Source of the DNA: Sphingomonas sp. SCN 67-18
Lineage (GTDB): Bacteria > Pseudomonadota > Alphaproteobacteria > Sphingomonadales > Sphingomonadaceae
Direction: 5' to 3'
NCBI RefSeq assembly: GCF_001724715.1
Contig: NZ_MEFG01000020.1
Coordinates: 1 to 64,000, forward strand
Length of the DNA stretch: 64,000 nucleotides
This document shows positions 28,545 to 38,647 of the stretch, piece by piece. The first letter of the stretch is position 1, and every line of letters starts with the position of its first letter. Made by a program: the position numbers and the translations under genes. The notes under the pieces are model-generated. The model searched no databases. It saw nothing but the letters and a program-made list of their open reading frames with translations, and had not been told where the DNA came from.

Positions 28545-29072
28545 ATGAGATCGAAATATCACGCTTCGCTGATCGCTCTCGGCAGCCTTGTCCTCCTGCC
28601 GGCGGCGGCGCACGGGCAAGACCGCGCATCAACCCACATCGATGCACTTGGCCAATGCCGGGCCCTGTCGGACAGTGTTGCCCGGGCCGCCTGCTACGAT
28701 CGAGCCTATGATGCGTTAATCGCGGCGCGCGACAGGAAAGAAGTGATGATCGTCGACCGCGAAGCCGTTCGCGAAGCCCGGCGGGGGCTGTTTGGCCTGA
28801 ACCTGCCTTCGCTCAAGCTGTTCGGCGGAAAGGACGGCGGTGACGAAGAAGAAGTCAGCGAAATCGAATCAACGATAAGAAGCGCGACGTCCGGCTCCGG
28901 CGGAGAATGGATCATCACGCTGGTGGACGGCGCCCGCTGGCGACAGATCGACGACAAATTCCTGATGCCGCCGAAGCAGGGACAAAGCATCAACATTCGC
29001 AAGGGCACGTTCGGCGCCTACATCGCCAGGGTCAACGGCAAGAACGGAATCAAGGTCGTCCGGCTGAACTGA
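28545..29072 (+). CDS. Secreted hypothetical protein between two TonB receptors
   Basis: 175 residues. Signal peptide of about 23 residues (LIALGSLVLLPAAAHG|Q). A Cys pair lies in LGQCRALSDSVARAACYDRAYDAL, then a charged middle with a GGDEEEVSEIE stretch, and a beta-rich C-terminus (GGEWIITLVDGARWRQ, then GTFGAYIARVNGKNGIKVVRL). I recognise no named family; such proteins are annotated hypothetical in sphingomonads. It is divergent from one receptor and convergent on the other. ATG at 28545 has AGGAGT upstream. Confidence 0.75.
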   Translation: MRSKYHASLIALGSLVLLPAAAHGQDRASTHIDALGQCRALSDSVARAACYDRAYDALIAARDRKEVMIVDREAVREARRGLFGLNLPSLKLFGGKDGGDEEEVSEIESTIRSATSGSGGEWIITLVDGARWRQIDDKFLMPPKQGQSINIRKGTFGAYIARVNGKNGIKVVRLN

Positions 29073-29126
29073 TCTCCTTCCCTGCGTCAAGATTACAGAC
29101 GGTAATTGGCTCGAGCCGATATGAAA

Positions 29127-29154
29127 AAGGGGTGGAGCATGCGCTCCACCCCTT
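29127..29154. terminator. Bidirectional terminator
   Basis: AAGGGGTGGAGC-ATGC-GCTCCACCCCTT is a perfect 12-base stem, with A-rich DNA on the left (T-rich on the minus strand) and CATTCA on the right. It lies between the convergent secreted-protein gene and the second receptor. Confidence 0.85.
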
Positions 29155-29180
29155 CATTCAACTTTCGGTCAACTCCGATA

Positions 29181-32078
29181 TCAGAAGCGCACCTGCGCTC
29201 CGACATAGAGGCGACGACCGAACGGATCATACACGTCCGCCGCGGTTTCCGTCCCGGTCGGAGATCCAGTGAACGGCGTTCCCGGAAGGAAGGGAGGCCG
29301 GCTCTGGAACAGGTTGTCCACACCAATATAGAGGGCGAAACGACGATCTTCACCGATGTCGTAACGCAGCTGGATGTCATGATACCAGCGGTCGCCCACA
29401 CTGTTCAGCGGGGCGGCATCCGGATCGTCGATCAGATCCAGATCGCCGATAACCTTGCTGAGGTAGGTGACCTGCCAGCTCGCCGTGAACCCATCCAGTA
29501 TATAGGCCGCGCGAGCGGTGCCCTTATGCTCGGAAAGTCCCACGGTGCCGGCAAAATCACGAACCGGGGCCGACGGGTTGGCCTGGTTCTTGAAGTTGAT
29601 CAGATAGGTATAGTTGCCCGTCAAATCCAGCCGATCATTGCCGAACAGGCCGAGACCGCGTGAATAACGCATCCCGAAATCGATACCCTTGGTACGCAAG
29701 GTCGAAATGTTGATCAGCTGATCGTTAACCGTCGTCACGAAACCCGTGTTGGCATTACGGATGACGTTATCGCAGAAATCATCCAGCCCGGTCAAAAGGC
29801 ACTGTTCGATCGAAAGATTACGACCAACGGTGCCGATTGCCTTGTCAACCTTGATATCGAAATAGTCGATGGTCAGGCTGAATCCGGGCAGTTGCTGCGG
29901 CGTGATGACCGCACCCAGGGTGATCGTCTTCGCGGTTTCTTCGCTCAGATTGGGATTGCCGCCAACGAAGCCGTTAATACCCTGAATATCGGCCAGGGTA
30001 TATTCGAACTCGCCATTGTTGGTGATCGCGTTCGCGATCCCGGGAATGGCGCGACATGCCGTATCGATGGCTGCATCACGTCCGGTTTGAGGGCCCGCAG
30101 TGACGCCGTCGCACGGATCATTGACCCCCGCGAAGGTTTCCGACGGAGCGGACGCGAATTCCGAGATGTTCGGAGCACGGTTCGCCTCGGCATAGACGCC
30201 ACGCAGACGCAGCCCGCTGACGGGCTCCCATTCCGCACCCGCGTTCCAGCTGAACACGCCGCCGACGGTGCCCTGGCTGTAGTCGGAATAGCGCGCGGCG
30301 CCGGTCAGCCCGAAATAATTGAAGAAGGGCTTGTCCCGCAGCAACGGCACATTCACTTCGCCAAAAGCTTCCCAGACATGGAACTGACCCACGGTATCGG
30401 GAATCTGGTTGCCGGAGTTGCCGCCCGTGTTGGTCAGAATGTCGAGATCGTCGACGCTCTTTTCCTTGCGGTATTCACCGCCGATGGCGACGCCCAGGTC
30501 GCCGGCCGGCAGAGTGATCAGGCTACCTTGAAGGCTGGCCGAAACCACGTGCTGTTCGTTGGTGATGCTCTCCGATTTCGGCACCACGGCGCGGACATAG
30601 GCCGAAGCTTCCGGGCTGGCCGTGCCGAAGCCGAAGAGGTTGATCGGCTGGCAGCCCTCGGCAACCGCCGCTTCGCTGCGGCAAACGATCGTGCCATCGG
30701 GCAGTTCGATCGAGTCGAGCGCATTGCGGTAGCGGGCGTTGTCGATATCTTCGCTCGAAGTCCGGTCCTTGAAGTGACCGTAGACGTAGCTGACTTCGTA
30801 GCTCCACTTGTTGGTCACATCGCCGCGCAGACCCGTCGCAACCCGCCACGTGTCACGCGCATTGTTGTTGGACCTGTCGAACACCTCGTTCTGACGACGC
30901 CGGAAACCGAGCGACGTAATCGGATTCGCGATGCCGGCCGGCGTCAGATTATAGGCGTCGACCTGATCGCGAACCGCCTGAGGCAGGAACGCGTTGGTGA
31001 TCGGGATACCGATATTTCCCGGGCTCTGATCATAAATGTCGGTATTCGCCAGAGCCAGCGGCTCGATCTGCGAGCTTGAGCGAACCCGGGCATAGGTCAC
31101 TTCGGCAAAGGCGCGAATGTGATCGTTGACCTCGTAATTGAAGATGCCGCTGGCGAGATAACGCTCGATCGGAGTGGAAATCCTGCGCACCGCATTTCTG
31201 TTGAAGCCGGCGCCACCACCCGCAATCACGTTATTGTTCGTGTCGAACGAGAACAGGCTACCGCCGTTGAATCCATTGACGGCGGCGCCATCGGCGTCGA
31301 ACAGCTGGAACCGACCCTGGGGAGAGAAGGAGCTGTAGGCCGCCGGACCGCAAAGGTCATAAAAGCAGTCCTGGCTCGAAATCGCCCGCTTCCGCGAAAG
31401 CAAGCCGGTATCCTTGTCGTAAGAGAAGTTACCGATGAAGGACCCTCTATCGTCGGAGCCGAAGGTGGTCCCAGCCGTCAAGCTTGCGAAATAGCGCGGG
31501 TTATCTCCGTTGTCGGTGATGTTGTACTGCGCCCGGGCCTGAATGCCGTCAAATTTATCCTTGAGGATGAAATTGACCACGCCCGCGATCGCGTCGGAAC
31601 CGTAAACGGCGGACGCGCCGCCCGTCACGACTTCAACGCGGTCGATGAAATCGGTCGGAATGTTGTTGAGGTCGACCGACGACGATCCGGCCAGACCGGC
31701 GATGAACCTACGGCCGTTGACGAGAACCAGCGTTCGATCGGATGCGAGGTTGCGCAGGTTGACGGTCGCCACGCCGTTCCCCGACGTGAGAAAGTTCGTG
31801 TTCGTGCGGCTGCTGCCAATGCCGACCTGCGGAAGTTCCTGAAGAACATCCTGCACGTTGACGGCCGCATCCCGCTGAAGTTCTACCGAACCGACGACAG
31901 CAATCGGGGTAATCGACTCCAAATCGGGGCGCGCAATACGCGATCCGGTAACAACAATCGTCTCATCTTCATCCTGAGGAGCCGGCGCAGCATTCTGTGC
32001 AAGCGCGGGCATTGCGAGTACGGCCGAACTTATTATCAGCGTTGTTGCCAATAGTCGCTGGCGTAGCAAATTTTTCAT
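29181..32078 (-). CDS. TonB-dependent outer-membrane receptor
   Basis: 965 residues. Signal peptide to about residue 27 (VLAMPALA|Q), TonB-box-like DETIVVTGSRIARPDLE, plug with VNVQDVLQELPQVG, LVNGRRFIAG and VEVVTGGASAVYGSDAIAGVVNF, and a C-terminal barrel ending YVGAQVRF. It is a diverged homologue of the receptor at 25183-28308 (same plug layout, FDIKVDKAIG against FDIKLKDAIQ near the barrel end). Substrate unknown. The long gap upstream (32079-32456) probably holds its promoter. Confidence 0.95.
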   Translation of the reverse strand: MKNLLRQRLLATTLIISSAVLAMPALAQNAAPAPQDEDETIVVTGSRIARPDLESITPIAVVGSVELQRDAAVNVQDVLQELPQVGIGSSRTNTNFLTSGNGVATVNLRNLASDRTLVLVNGRRFIAGLAGSSSVDLNNIPTDFIDRVEVVTGGASAVYGSDAIAGVVNFILKDKFDGIQARAQYNITDNGDNPRYFASLTAGTTFGSDDRGSFIGNFSYDKDTGLLSRKRAISSQDCFYDLCGPAAYSSFSPQGRFQLFDADGAAVNGFNGGSLFSFDTNNNVIAGGGAGFNRNAVRRISTPIERYLASGIFNYEVNDHIRAFAEVTYARVRSSSQIEPLALANTDIYDQSPGNIGIPITNAFLPQAVRDQVDAYNLTPAGIANPITSLGFRRRQNEVFDRSNNNARDTWRVATGLRGDVTNKWSYEVSYVYGHFKDRTSSEDIDNARYRNALDSIELPDGTIVCRSEAAVAEGCQPINLFGFGTASPEASAYVRAVVPKSESITNEQHVVSASLQGSLITLPAGDLGVAIGGEYRKEKSVDDLDILTNTGGNSGNQIPDTVGQFHVWEAFGEVNVPLLRDKPFFNYFGLTGAARYSDYSQGTVGGVFSWNAGAEWEPVSGLRLRGVYAEANRAPNISEFASAPSETFAGVNDPCDGVTAGPQTGRDAAIDTACRAIPGIANAITNNGEFEYTLADIQGINGFVGGNPNLSEETAKTITLGAVITPQQLPGFSLTIDYFDIKVDKAIGTVGRNLSIEQCLLTGLDDFCDNVIRNANTGFVTTVNDQLINISTLRTKGIDFGMRYSRGLGLFGNDRLDLTGNYTYLINFKNQANPSAPVRDFAGTVGLSEHKGTARAAYILDGFTASWQVTYLSKVIGDLDLIDDPDAAPLNSVGDRWYHDIQLRYDIGEDRRFALYIGVDNLFQSRPPFLPGTPFTGSPTGTETAADVYDPFGRRLYVGAQVRF

Positions 32079-32456
32079 GGAATCACCCTTGTTTGATTAA
32101 GTGACGATCCAAATCAAGTTGGCATCTGTCACTTATTGATCACTCCTTCCACGCGGTGGAGCTATCGACGGGTGATGAAGCGCTAGAAAAATAGTGTAAA
32201 GCTTGTCGCTGGCGAGGCGAGTGATTTACAAATCGATGTAACTTATATGCAACACGGAAATTCGGCGAGTTCGCAGCGTGATGCGTCATCGGTGGATGGC
32301 CCGCAGCGCGCCAGGCTCAGCCGCAATCCGTGATCTTGCCGAGTCCCCGGCGACAGGGCTCTCCTCGCGAGCCTGATCGGCGCGGAGTCGGATAAGATTC
32401 CCGAAAAATCGTGCTGACGCAAATCCTTGGTGGTCAGGCAATCCTGCCCATGCCGT
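32079..32456. other. Intergenic region upstream of the second receptor
   Basis: 378 bases with no supported gene. It is AT-richer than its surroundings (about 32180-32250), as is common for promoters of TonB receptors. I see no convincing Fur box or known riboswitch, and no clear -35/-10 pair that I would defend. Confidence 0.5.
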
Positions 32457-33359
32457 CTAGTTGCCGCCAGCCCGCTCCATCGCCCCCGCCAGCAGTTGCG
32501 GGTCGATGCGGGCGTCACGCCATTTGAGCGCCCAGTGAAGGTGGGGGCCGGTCGAGCGGCCGGTGGCGCCGATCGCGCCGATGGTCTGGCCGCGGCGCAC
32601 CTGCTGGCCTTCGCGCACGTCGATTCTCGACAGGTGGAGGAAGGCGCTGTTCAGGCCCATGCCATGGTCGACGATCAGCAGATTGCCTTCCAGTGTGAAG
32701 GGTTTTTCCGTGGCAAGCACGACGACGCCGTCCGCCGGGGCCACGATGGGCGTGCCCGTCGCGCCGGCGATGTCGACGCCGGAATGATAGGCGCCGGGCT
32801 GGCCGCGATAGATGCGCTGCGAGCCGAAGACGCCGCTGATCCGCCCTGTGGCCGGCCAGAGGAAGCGTTGCCGCCAGCCCTCGCTATGCGCCATCACCGC
32901 GCGGGCGGCGGTGATGCGGGCCACCTCGGGCGCGCGGATCCGCTCGAACTCGGCGCTGGGCGTGCCGGCGCGCAACGCCACGTCGACCCGCTCGACCTGC
33001 CAGGCGCGCGCGGCCACCACCAGCCGCTCGCTCACCGTCCGCCCGTTGGCGAGCGTCGCCACCAGCTGCGCCTCCGCCTTGCCGTCGCGGTCGAAGGCGA
33101 TGACGAAGCGGTCGTCGGCGTCGAGGGCGATCGGCCGGCCGTCCAGCGCCAGCGCGCGGGTGTGGCTGGGCGCGGTGCCGATCACCATGCCGCCCTGGGT
33201 GATCGCACCTTCAAAGGAGAAGCCGGGGCGCACCGGCGGCTCGGGCGCGCGCTCGGCCGGCGCGGCCTCCGGCTCGGGCGGGGCGTGGGGAACCGCGGCG
33301 CAGCCCGCGACCAGCAGCAGGGCAAGCCCCGCGCCCGCACGCCGCGCCATCGCCGTCAT
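32457..33359 (-). CDS. M23 family metallopeptidase (lipoprotein)
   Basis: 300 residues. Signal with lipobox LVAGC (Cys about 20), then a Pro/Glu/Ala-rich spacer, then an Ig-like middle. The LytM domain shows YHSGVDIAGATGTPI (His and Asp ligands) and GPHLHWALKW (HxH). It probably cleaves peptidoglycan peptides, or activates amidases if catalytically inert; all metal ligands look intact. ATG at 33359 overlaps the DUF2093 stop (ATGA). Confidence 0.9.
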   Translation of the reverse strand: MTAMARRAGAGLALLLVAGCAAVPHAPPEPEAAPAERAPEPPVRPGFSFEGAITQGGMVIGTAPSHTRALALDGRPIALDADDRFVIAFDRDGKAEAQLVATLANGRTVSERLVVAARAWQVERVDVALRAGTPSAEFERIRAPEVARITAARAVMAHSEGWRQRFLWPATGRISGVFGSQRIYRGQPGAYHSGVDIAGATGTPIVAPADGVVVLATEKPFTLEGNLLIVDHGMGLNSAFLHLSRIDVREGQQVRRGQTIGAIGATGRSTGPHLHWALKWRDARIDPQLLAGAMERAGGN

Positions 33360-33556
33360 CCGTTCAGGGCCGCGCGGGTCGCGATTTCCGGCGTGGCATA
33401 GGCTTCCTGCCGCTCGACGCTCCAATAGCGCAGCAGGTCGAGCGGAATCCGCTCGCCCGATACCGCGCAGACGACATGATCGCCATGCGACAGCACCCGG
33501 AAGCCGTTGGCCATATAATGCAGCCGGGCCGCTTTTCCGTTGGGGGACATCAACAT
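33356..33556 (-). CDS. DUF2093 domain-containing protein
   Basis: 66 residues: AARLHYMANGFRVLSHGDHVVCAVSGERIPLDLLRYWSVERQEAY is the DUF2093 family, a short cytosolic protein conserved in alphaproteobacteria beside xseA. The single Cys may bind metal. Function unknown. It is co-directional with xseA (36-base gap) and overlaps the peptidase gene. Confidence 0.9.
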   Translation of the reverse strand: MLMSPNGKAARLHYMANGFRVLSHGDHVVCAVSGERIPLDLLRYWSVERQEAYATPEIATRAALNG

Positions 33557-33592
33557 GGGCGCATATTCCTGCGGTGGAGATTGACGGGCGAT

Positions 33593-35047
33593 TTACAGAA
33601 GGCTCGGCTGGGCCGGTCCGTCCCCGTCATAGGTCCGCCCGCCGCCGCGCTCAACCCGCACGTCGACGGTGCCATCGGCGAATTGCAGGGTCAGCGCCCC
33701 CGCCGCGCGCGCGGCGTCGGCATTGCCCGCCATCCGGCCGGACGGCCGCTTCGTCACCCAGGCATAGCCGCGCGACAGCGGCCGGCGCGGGTCGAGCGAC
33801 TGGACCAGCCGGGCCAGCCGGTCCAGCCTGTCGCCCGCCTCGGCCAGCGGCCGGGTGAGCAGCTGCGGGCGCAGCCGGGCGGCGGTCAGCCGGTCCTGCG
33901 CGCGGGCGAGGCGCTGGTTGAGCAGCGCGGGGCGCAGCGCCGCACCGGCATGGGCCAGGTCGCCGCGCGCGTCGGCCACCCGCTTGCCCAGCCCGCGCCG
34001 CAGCCGCTCGCCCAGATCGTCAGTGCGCTGGCGTTGTGGGTCGAGCAGCGATGCGGGCGTCGGCAGCAGCCGGGCGAGCGCCGCCAGCCGCTCCGCCCCG
34101 CGCTCCCGGTAACGGCGGGCGCTGCGCTCCATCCGCGCGCCATGGTCGCGCAGCGCGGCGACCAGATCGGCCCGCACCGGCACCGCAATCTCGGCGGCGG
34201 CGGTGGGGGTGGGCGCGCGCACGTCCGCCGCATGGTCGGACAGGGTGGTGTCGGTTTCATGGCCGACGGCGGAGATGATGGGGATCGAGCAGGCGGCGAT
34301 GGCGCGCACCACCGCTTCCTCATTGAAGGTCCACAGATCCTCGATCGATCCGCCACCCCGCGCCACGATCACCAGGTCCGGGCGGGGCACCGGGCCGCCG
34401 GGCGCCAGCGCGTCGAAGCCGTTGATGGCGGCGGCCACCTGGTCGGCAGCGCCCTGCCCCTGGACCAGCACCGGCCACACGACCACGCGGGTCGGGCAGC
34501 GATCCTCCAGCCGGTGCAGGATATCGCGGATCACCGCCCCGGTGGGCGACGTGACGACGCCGATGGTGCGCGGCAGGAAAGGCAGCGCCTGCTTGCGCGC
34601 TCCGTCGAAAAGCCCCTCGGCGGCCAGCTTCGCCCTCAGCTTTTCGAACAGCAGCATCAGCGCGCCTTCGCCGGCCAGCTCCAGCCGGTCGATGACGATC
34701 TGATATTTGGAACGGCCGGGATAGGTGGTCAGCTTGCCGGTGGCGATCACCTCTATCCCGTCCTCGGGGCGGAAGGCGAGGCTCGCCGCCGTGCCCTTCC
34801 ACATCACCGCGTCGATGACGGCGCGATCGTCCTTCAGCGCCAGATAGACATGGCCGGACGCGGCCCGCTTGAACCCCGAAATCTCGCCGCGCAGCCGGAC
34901 ATGGCCGAAGCGTTCCTCCACCGTCCGCTTCAACGCTGCGGACAGTTCCGACACCGTCTGCGCGGGCGCGTTGTCGCCGGGGGCTTCGTCGGCTAACAGC
35001 CGGCCCGCGGCGTCGAATGCCGGTGAATCGATCGGAGGAACGGCCAT
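33593..35047 (-). CDS. xseA: Exodeoxyribonuclease VII large subunit
   Basis: 484 residues. N-terminal OB-fold ([28 protein letters not shown]), catalytic middle with [22 protein letters not shown] and [32 protein letters not shown], and a C-terminal helical part ending in the [13 protein letters not shown] element. The enzyme degrades single-stranded DNA with XseB, which is not in the window. The start ATG (35047-35045) shares two bases with the divergent purD ATG; its SD would be AGGAC inside purD. Confidence 0.95.
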   Translation of the reverse strand: MAVPPIDSPAFDAAGRLLADEAPGDNAPAQTVSELSAALKRTVEERFGHVRLRGEISGFKRAASGHVYLALKDDRAVIDAVMWKGTAASLAFRPEDGIEVIATGKLTTYPGRSKYQIVIDRLELAGEGALMLLFEKLRAKLAAEGLFDGARKQALPFLPRTIGVVTSPTGAVIRDILHRLEDRCPTRVVVWPVLVQGQGAADQVAAAINGFDALAPGGPVPRPDLVIVARGGGSIEDLWTFNEEAVVRAIAACSIPIISAVGHETDTTLSDHAADVRAPTPTAAAEIAVPVRADLVAALRDHGARMERSARRYRERGAERLAALARLLPTPASLLDPQRQRTDDLGERLRRGLGKRVADARGDLAHAGAALRPALLNQRLARAQDRLTAARLRPQLLTRPLAEAGDRLDRLARLVQSLDPRRPLSRGYAWVTKRPSGRMAGNADAARAAGALTLQFADGTVDVRVERGGGRTYDGDGPAQPSLL

Positions 35048-36341
35048 GAATGTCCTGCTGCTTGGGTCCGGGGGGCGCGAACATGCGCTGGCGTGGAAAC
35101 TGGCGCAATCGGACGGGCTGGACAAGCTGTTCGCCGCGCCGGGCAATCCGGGCATCGCCGATCATGCCGAATGCGTCGCCCTCGACCCGCTGGACCCGCG
35201 CGCCGTGGTGGCGTTCTGCACCGCCAACGCCGTCGGCCTGGTGGTGATCGGACCGGAAGGCCCGCTGGTCGCCGGGGTGGCGGACAGCCTGCGCGCGGCG
35301 GGCGTCGCCGTGTTCGGCCCCGGCCGGGCGGCGGCGCAACTGGAAGGGTCAAAGGGCTTCACCAAGGATCTGTGCACCCGCGCCGCCATCCCCACCGCCG
35401 GCTATGCGCGGGCGACGTCGCGGGAAGACGCCCTCGCCGCGCTCGGCGGTTTCGGGCTGCCGGTGGTCATCAAGGCGGACGGGCTGGCGGCCGGCAAGGG
35501 CGTCGTCATCGCGGAAAGCCGGGCGGAGGCAGAGGCCGCCATCGCCGACATGTTCGCCGGGTCGTTCGGCGATGCCGGCGCCGAGGTGGTGATCGAGGAA
35601 TTTTTGACCGGCGAGGAAGCGAGCTTCTTCGCGATCACCGACGGGGTGACGGTGGTCCCGTTCGGATCGGCGCAGGATCATAAGCGGGTGGGCGACGGCG
35701 ATGTCGGCCCCAATACCGGCGGCATGGGCGCCTACAGCCCCGCCCCGGTGCTCACCCCCGCGCTTGAGGCGCGGGCGATGGCGGAGATCATCGCGCCCAC
35801 CGTGGCGGCGATGGCGGCGGCGGGCACCCCTTATTCCGGCGTGCTCTATGCCGGGCTGATGCTCACCGCCGAGGGGCCGAAGCTGATCGAATATAATGCC
35901 CGCTTCGGCGACCCGGAATGCCAGGTGCTGATGATGCGGATGGAAGGGGACCTGCTGGCCCTGCTCCTCGCCTGCGCGGAGGGGCGGCTGGCCGGGGTGG
36001 CGGCGCCCCGCTTCGCCGGCACCAGCGCGCTGACCGTAGTGATGGCGGCGCACGGCTATCCCGGCAAACCCGAAACGGGCGGCGCGATCCAGGGCATAAA
36101 GGCGGCCGAGGCCGGCGGCGCGAAAGTCTTCCAGGCGGGCACGGCGCTGGCCGGGGCGGGGCTGGCCGGGGCGGGGCTGGTCGCCAGCGGCGGCCGGGTG
36201 CTCAACGTCACCGCGACCGGCGGCACCGTCACCGAGGCGCAGGCGCGCGCCTATCGCGCGGTGGACGCCGTCGATTTCCCGAGCGGCTTCTGCCGCCGCG
36301 ACATCGGCTGGCGCGAGGTGGCGCGCGAGGCCGGGGCATAA
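35046..36341 (+). CDS. purD: Phosphoribosylamine-glycine ligase
   Basis: 431 residues. [19 protein letters not shown] at the N-terminus, the ATP-grasp core ([49 protein letters not shown]) and [13 protein letters not shown] near the active site. It makes GAR in purine synthesis. A 15-bp tandem duplication near 36147-36176 adds [10 protein letters not shown] in the C-terminal region. Its GGAGG ribosome site is inside the first codons of divergent xseA. No partner gene is adjacent. Confidence 0.95.
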   Translation: MNVLLLGSGGREHALAWKLAQSDGLDKLFAAPGNPGIADHAECVALDPLDPRAVVAFCTANAVGLVVIGPEGPLVAGVADSLRAAGVAVFGPGRAAAQLEGSKGFTKDLCTRAAIPTAGYARATSREDALAALGGFGLPVVIKADGLAAGKGVVIAESRAEAEAAIADMFAGSFGDAGAEVVIEEFLTGEEASFFAITDGVTVVPFGSAQDHKRVGDGDVGPNTGGMGAYSPAPVLTPALEARAMAEIIAPTVAAMAAAGTPYSGVLYAGLMLTAEGPKLIEYNARFGDPECQVLMMRMEGDLLALLLACAEGRLAGVAAPRFAGTSALTVVMAAHGYPGKPETGGAIQGIKAAEAGGAKVFQAGTALAGAGLAGAGLVASGGRVLNVTATGGTVTEAQARAYRAVDAVDFPSGFCRRDIGWREVAREAGA

Positions 36342-36445
36342 CCGCCCGCGCCGCCCGCCGCTGCACCCACCGGCCGGCGGACACAGGCTCTGGACACTCC
36401 GCCTCGATCGATTAGGGTCTGCCCCTCAGGAAAATGGAGGGCGCG

Positions 36446-37159
36446 ATGGCGGAGAACTGGTGGCTGATCGTTGTGGTTGTGCTGGTGATCGGGATCGGCC
36501 TGTGGTGGCTGGTCGGCCGATCCGGCACCCAGGCCGCGCCGCCGGCCGAACGCAAGGCGGAAGATCGCCCGGCCCCGCCCCCCGCCGCGCTGGCCCGCGA
36601 GCCAGACCCCGTCATCGTGCCGCCCAAGGCGGTGGAAACGCCCCGGGCGCCGGTCGCGGCGCCCGCCGCCCCGGCCGCCCCGGCCGCCAGGGCAGCGCCG
36701 AAGAAGGCCGCCGCTCCCAAGGCCGCGCCGAAAACCGCACCCGTGACAAAGGCTCCAGCGGCAAAGGCTCCGGCGGCAAAGGCCGCTCCCAAAACCGCCG
36801 CCAAGGCGAAGGCCGCGCCCGCCGCCAAACCGGCTGCGGCGCCCAAGGCAGCGCCGAAACCCGCGGCCAGGGCGGCCGCCAAGCCCAAGGCCGCGCCGAA
36901 ACCCAGGGTGGAAGCGCCGGACGATCTGCTGCTGCTCAAGGGCGTCGGCCCCAAGGTCGCGGCGCTGCTGGCGGCGGAAGGCGTCACCCGCTTCGCCCAG
37001 ATCGCGGCGTGGAGCGATGCGGATCTGACCGCCATCGACGACAAGCTGGGCACCTTCAAGGGGCGTCCCGCGCGCGACAAATGGGTCGAGCAGGCCGGTT
37101 ATCTGGCAAAGGGCGACCGGGCCGGGTTCGAGGCGAAGTTCGGCAAGCTGGAGGGCTGA
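36446..37159 (+). CDS. Membrane-anchored helix-hairpin-helix protein with Lys/Ala/Pro-rich linker
   Basis: 237 residues. A membrane segment (WLIVVVVLVIGIGLWWLV) is followed by about 130 residues of Ala/Pro/Lys-rich repeats such as PKAAPKTA, then a C-terminal domain DDLLLLKGVGPKVAALLAAEGVTRFAQIAAWSDADL of the HhH type (as in LSU-L21p-like or poly-HhH proteins). Many sphingomonads encode such a protein; its function is unknown. The start at 36446 is chosen because GGAGGGCGCG precedes it. Confidence 0.8.
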   Translation: MAENWWLIVVVVLVIGIGLWWLVGRSGTQAAPPAERKAEDRPAPPPAALAREPDPVIVPPKAVETPRAPVAAPAAPAAPAARAAPKKAAAPKAAPKTAPVTKAPAAKAPAAKAAPKTAAKAKAAPAAKPAAAPKAAPKPAARAAAKPKAAPKPRVEAPDDLLLLKGVGPKVAALLAAEGVTRFAQIAAWSDADLTAIDDKLGTFKGRPARDKWVEQAGYLAKGDRAGFEAKFGKLEG

Positions 37160-37190
37160 CGGCCCGCCGCGCCCCGCGCCGTTCAGCGCC

Positions 37191-38501
37191 TCAAGCGCCC
37201 GGCGCGGGCGCGACCAGCAGCTTGTCGATCTTGCGCCCGTCCATGTCGACGATCTCGAAACGCCAGCCCTGTTCGGTGAAATGCTCGCCGACCACGGGCA
37301 GGTGGCGCAGCACCGACAGCGCATAGCCCGCCGTCGTCGCATAATCGCGGTCCTCGGGCAGGCGGATGTCGAGCCGCTCGGCCAGCGCGTCGGCGGACAT
37401 GGATCCGGAGACGAGCAGGCTGCCGTCCTCGCGCTCGACCAGCGCCGGATCGCTGCCGACATCCTGGTCGGACGCGAATTCCCCGGCGATGGCGATCAGC
37501 AGGTCCGCCGGGGTGACGATGCCTTCCAGATGGCCATATTCGTCGTTGACCAGCACCATCGGCACCTCGGCGCGGCGCAGCGCGTCCAGCGCGTCCATGG
37601 CGTCCAGCTGGTCCGGGATCACGGTGACGCTGCGCATCAGCGCGCGCAGGTCTATCGCCCGTCCCTCGAACAGCGCGGCGGCAATGTCGCGCGCCTGGAC
37701 CACGCCGACAATCTGGTCGACCGAGCTTTCCGCCACCGGCAGGCGGGTGTGGGCGGTGGCCAGCAGCCGCTCGCGGATGGTGGCGGCCGGCGCGTCCGCG
37801 TCCAGCCAGTCGATCGCGGTGCGCGGCGTCATCACCTCGCGCACCGGCCGGTCGGCCAGGCGGACGACGCCGGAGATGATGGCGCGCTCGCTCTCCTCGA
37901 TCACGCCGGACTTGCTGGCCTCGGCGACGATCAGGTGCAGTTCCTCGGCCGTCACCTGGCTGTCCGATTCGCGCTTCATGCCGAGCAGGCGGAAGATCAG
38001 CGCGCTGGACCGGTCGAGCAGCCACACGAAGGGCGCGGTCAGCCGCGCCAGCCACAGCATCGGCACCGCCACGATGGCGGCGATCGGCTCCGGCTTGCGC
38101 AGCGCGAACTGCTTGGGCACCAGCTCGCCCACGATCAGCGACGCATAGGTGGTCAGCACGATCACCACGACAAAGCCGACAGTGTCCGCCTTGTCCGCCG
38201 GAACGCCCAGAATTTCCAGCCGCGCGCCCACCGGCCCGCCCAGGCTGGCGCCCGAATAGGCGCCCGCCAGAATGCCGATCAGGGTGATGCCGATCTGCAC
38301 GGTGGAAAGGAACTTGCCCGGGTCGGCCGCCAGCTCGATCGCGGAACGCGCGCCGCTGCGGCCCAGCTTGGCCATCGCCTGCAACCGCTGCTTGCGGGCG
38401 GAAACGATCGCCAGTTCCGACATGGCGAACACGCCGTTCAACGCGATCAGCGCCAGGATGATGGCGACGTCGGACCAGGGGAAGGGGGGAATGGGCTGCA
38501 T
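37191..38501 (-). CDS. CNNM/CorC (hemolysin C) family membrane protein
   Basis: 436 residues. N-terminal DUF21/CNNM domain with about four membrane segments (ILALIALNGVFAMSELAIVSARK), then two CBS motifs (MTPRTAIDWLDAD and MVLVNDEYGHLEGIVTPADLL) and a C-terminal CorC_HlyC domain. Relatives act in Mg2+/Co2+ handling. It is convergent with the HhH gene (31-base gap). Hemolysin in the old name is misleading. Confidence 0.9.
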   Translation of the reverse strand: MQPIPPFPWSDVAIILALIALNGVFAMSELAIVSARKQRLQAMAKLGRSGARSAIELAADPGKFLSTVQIGITLIGILAGAYSGASLGGPVGARLEILGVPADKADTVGFVVVIVLTTYASLIVGELVPKQFALRKPEPIAAIVAVPMLWLARLTAPFVWLLDRSSALIFRLLGMKRESDSQVTAEELHLIVAEASKSGVIEESERAIISGVVRLADRPVREVMTPRTAIDWLDADAPAATIRERLLATAHTRLPVAESSVDQIVGVVQARDIAAALFEGRAIDLRALMRSVTVIPDQLDAMDALDALRRAEVPMVLVNDEYGHLEGIVTPADLLIAIAGEFASDQDVGSDPALVEREDGSLLVSGSMSADALAERLDIRLPEDRDYATTAGYALSVLRHLPVVGEHFTEQGWRFEIVDMDGRKIDKLLVAPAPGA

Positions 38502-38647
38502 GGCGGCTACCGCCCCTTTGGCCCGAATCTGTCCGCTTCACAACAGTGCGATCATGCTGCGTTCACTTCGGATGCGGAACAAGCGGCGGCGAGAATGGTT
38601 TTCGTGGGGTGTCGGCCGTGGGCCGAACAGTGAAAAGGGACACCGAG

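Noticed and set aside
36660-36900. Repeated GCC/AAG-rich units
   Set aside because: They encode the Lys/Ala/Pro linker of the HhH protein; no noncoding role needed.
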